Source: an uncultured Candidatus Melainabacteria bacterium
GTDB taxonomy: Bacteria > Cyanobacteriota > Vampirovibrionia > Gastranaerophilales > Gastranaerophilaceae
Length of the DNA stretch: 5,990 bases
Reading direction: 5' to 3'
Assembly (NCBI GenBank): GCA_946186335.1
Contig: CAMHMW010000112.1
Coordinates: forward strand, 1-5,990
Both the position numbers and the translations under genes were made by a program. The notes beneath the pieces were generated by a model. It did no database searches and was not told the origin of the DNA. It worked only from the letters and a program-made list of their open reading frames with translations. Shown piece by piece: positions 5,392 through 5,990 of the stretch (positions are counted from its first letter, which is position 1; the number at the start of each line of letters is the position of its first letter).

Positions 5392-5521
5392 AAATTATAA
5401 AAATACTTTCTACAAATATGAAACGATTTTATAATTCAAATTGTTCATTTTAAGTTTTATATACTTTTAATATAAAACTTAAGCAATTTTTAAATATAAA
5501 AATACTTTATATAAATGTAAG
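5392..5521 (-). promoter_or_regulatory. Duplicated leftward promoter-like module
   Basis: Two 31-bp segments, 5392-5422 and 5491-5521, match at 24 of 31 positions and are 99 bp apart. They share the 14-mer tataaaaatacttt (5396-5409 and 5495-5508). On the minus strand the left copy reads TTCATA, 17 bp, TATAAT; the right copy reads CTTACA, 17 bp, TATATT. Both therefore look like sigma70 promoters with the same spacer. The left one is positioned for the candidate small RNA. AT-rich DNA makes chance promoters common, but the conserved duplication strengthens the case. Confidence 0.45.
5450..5482. repeat. 13-bp perfect inverted repeat
   Basis: TTAAGTTTTATAT (5450-5462) is the reverse complement of ATATAAAACTTAA (5470-5482), with the 7-nt loop ACTTTTA. 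It lies between the two promoter-like modules and 64 bp before the start codon of the 54-aa gene. No T-tract follows on either strand, so an operator or mRNA leader hairpin is more likely than a terminator. Confidence 0.6.
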
Positions 5522-5546
5522 GGAAAAATAACAGGGGAATAAAAAA

Positions 5547-5711
5547 ATGAAAAACTATGAAATGATTACAGTATTAAACTATATTAATACTTATGAACCG
5601 GAATTATTAAATGTTTCAGACAATGAAATTCTCACACAACTTGAAAAATATCTGCTTGAAAAACAACGTAACGACAGCAATGCAAAAATTATTGAAGAAT
5701 TGTTGGCATAG
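5547..5711 (+). CDS. Hypothetical small acidic protein (54 aa)
   Basis: The protein starts MKNYEMITVLNYINTYEPEL and ends IIEELLA. It has 10 acidic against 5 basic residues and no membrane segment or signal peptide. It is probably mostly helical: a helix at about 4-14, a break at YEPELLNVSDNE, then a long helix from 27 on. AGGGGA (5533-5538) stands 8 nt before the ATG and an intrinsic terminator follows the stop by 28 nt, so it looks like a complete monocistronic gene. The family is not recognised and no function can be assigned. It could be a regulator or adaptor needing a partner. Upstream, the 5392-5521 module and the 5450-5482 inverted repeat may control it; no clear rightward promoter is seen. 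Confidence 0.75.
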   Translation: MKNYEMITVLNYINTYEPELLNVSDNEILTQLEKYLLEKQRNDSNAKIIEELLA

Positions 5712-5739
5712 TCAAATCAGATATTAAAAACAGGTAAAC

Positions 5740-5765
5740 AGACGGGCATTTTATGTCCGTCTTTT
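5740..5765 (+). terminator. Intrinsic terminator of the 54-aa gene
   Basis: AGACGGGCA (5740-5748) pairs with TGTCCGTCT (5754-5762), one G-U pair, loop TTTTA, followed by TTTTCGGTTT. It is the clearest rightward terminator in the window and isolates the small gene from the next one. Confidence 0.9.
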
Positions 5766-5797
5766 CGGTTTATAACCCGCAAAATTTTTTTTGTTTG

Positions 5798-5806
5798 TGC
5801 TTTAAT
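5798..5806 (+). promoter_or_regulatory. Possible extended -10 promoter just before the last gene
   Basis: TGC-TTTAAT forms an extended -10 element whose end lies 5 bp before the ATG at 5812. Transcription would begin at or next to the A of the start codon. No -35 match is seen in the A/T run upstream. Together with the missing ribosome site this suggests a leaderless mRNA. Confidence 0.35.
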
Positions 5807-5811
5807 AGGGT

Positions 5812-5990
5812 ATGCGCATTTTAGGGATAGATAACAGAATAAATTTTTGCCGCCGTCCGAAACCCTCAGAAGAAGCGGGGCTTAAAAATGCTGTAAACAG
5901 CGCCTATGAGGCTATGGGAACAAAAGAACGTGTTGTGATAACACACGGGTCATGTTTTCCTGCGCTCGGGAGAGATACCTATATCGGCTC
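5812..5990 (+). CDS. Unrecognised protein, N-terminal 59 codons only (runs off the right edge)
   Basis: Open from ATG at 5812 to the window end. It begins MRILGIDNRINFCRRPKPSE and ends near VVITHGSCFPALGRDTYIGS. There is no signal peptide or membrane segment, so it is probably cytoplasmic. The ending, with a conserved-looking HGSCFPALGRD.YIGS, faintly recalls the substrate-loop region of some glucanotransferases, but that is a guess from a few residues. The codons are less AT-rich than in the neighbouring 54-aa gene. No Shine-Dalgarno motif stands at a usable distance (GGG lies 1 nt before the ATG). The first in-frame ATG is used here; the next in-frame ATG is codon 35, so the true start could differ. 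Confidence 0.7.
   Translation, partial: MRILGIDNRINFCRRPKPSEEAGLKNAVNSAYEAMGTKERVVITHGSCFPALGRDTYIG

Noticed and set aside
5812..5990. Last gene as RuvC because it begins MRILGID
   Set aside because: The match ends after seven residues; RuvC continues with a PG and glycine-rich strand absent here.

Overview
The window is AT-rich bacterial DNA, probably chromosomal, with ordinary housekeeping genes set in repeat-rich intergenic sequence. Gene starts follow strong Shine-Dalgarno (SD) motifs such as AAAGGAG and AGGGG, the promoters look sigma70-like, and all genes read with the standard bacterial code. AT-richness, a cyanobacterium/Clostridia-like alanyl-tRNA synthetase, and TM2 and DUF2752 membrane proteins would fit a gut-associated Gastranaerophilales/Vampirovibrionia-type bacterium. 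This placement is an inference; other AT-rich gut lineages are possible.

Layout. Positions 1-176 hold the start of a small leftward membrane-protein gene that runs off the window. Positions 300-745 hold no convincing gene but several short repeats: IS-end-like motifs, a CATTGCGAGG-type intergenic repeat, an inverted repeat, and a GC-rich block bounded by a copy of a tRNA 3' end. The intact leftward tRNA-Arg(TCT) lies at 787-860 and has its own terminator hairpin. Rightward from 1057 come alaS (complete, 875 aa), dut (dUTPase, 145 aa), a TM2-domain membrane protein, a strong hairpin, and a small DUF2752 membrane protein ending at 5048.

Positions 5049-5546 carry no recognisable protein gene but are dense in structure. 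They contain two 55-bp-period repeats with a covarying hairpin, two terminator hairpins whose T-tracts point left although no leftward gene lies nearby, a duplicated leftward promoter-like module, and a 13-bp inverted repeat. The simplest reading is one or two unannotated leftward small RNAs; this is the best candidate for something undescribed here. A 54-aa acidic protein gene with a good ribosome site and its own intrinsic terminator follows. The window ends with the first 59 codons of another rightward gene that may be leaderless.

The genes do not form one pathway. alaS and the tRNA serve translation, dut protects the nucleotide pool from uracil, and the rest are of unknown role. alaS and dut could be co-transcribed (84-bp gap). 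The TM2 and DUF2752 genes are separated by a hairpin and may be transcribed separately or only partly coupled.
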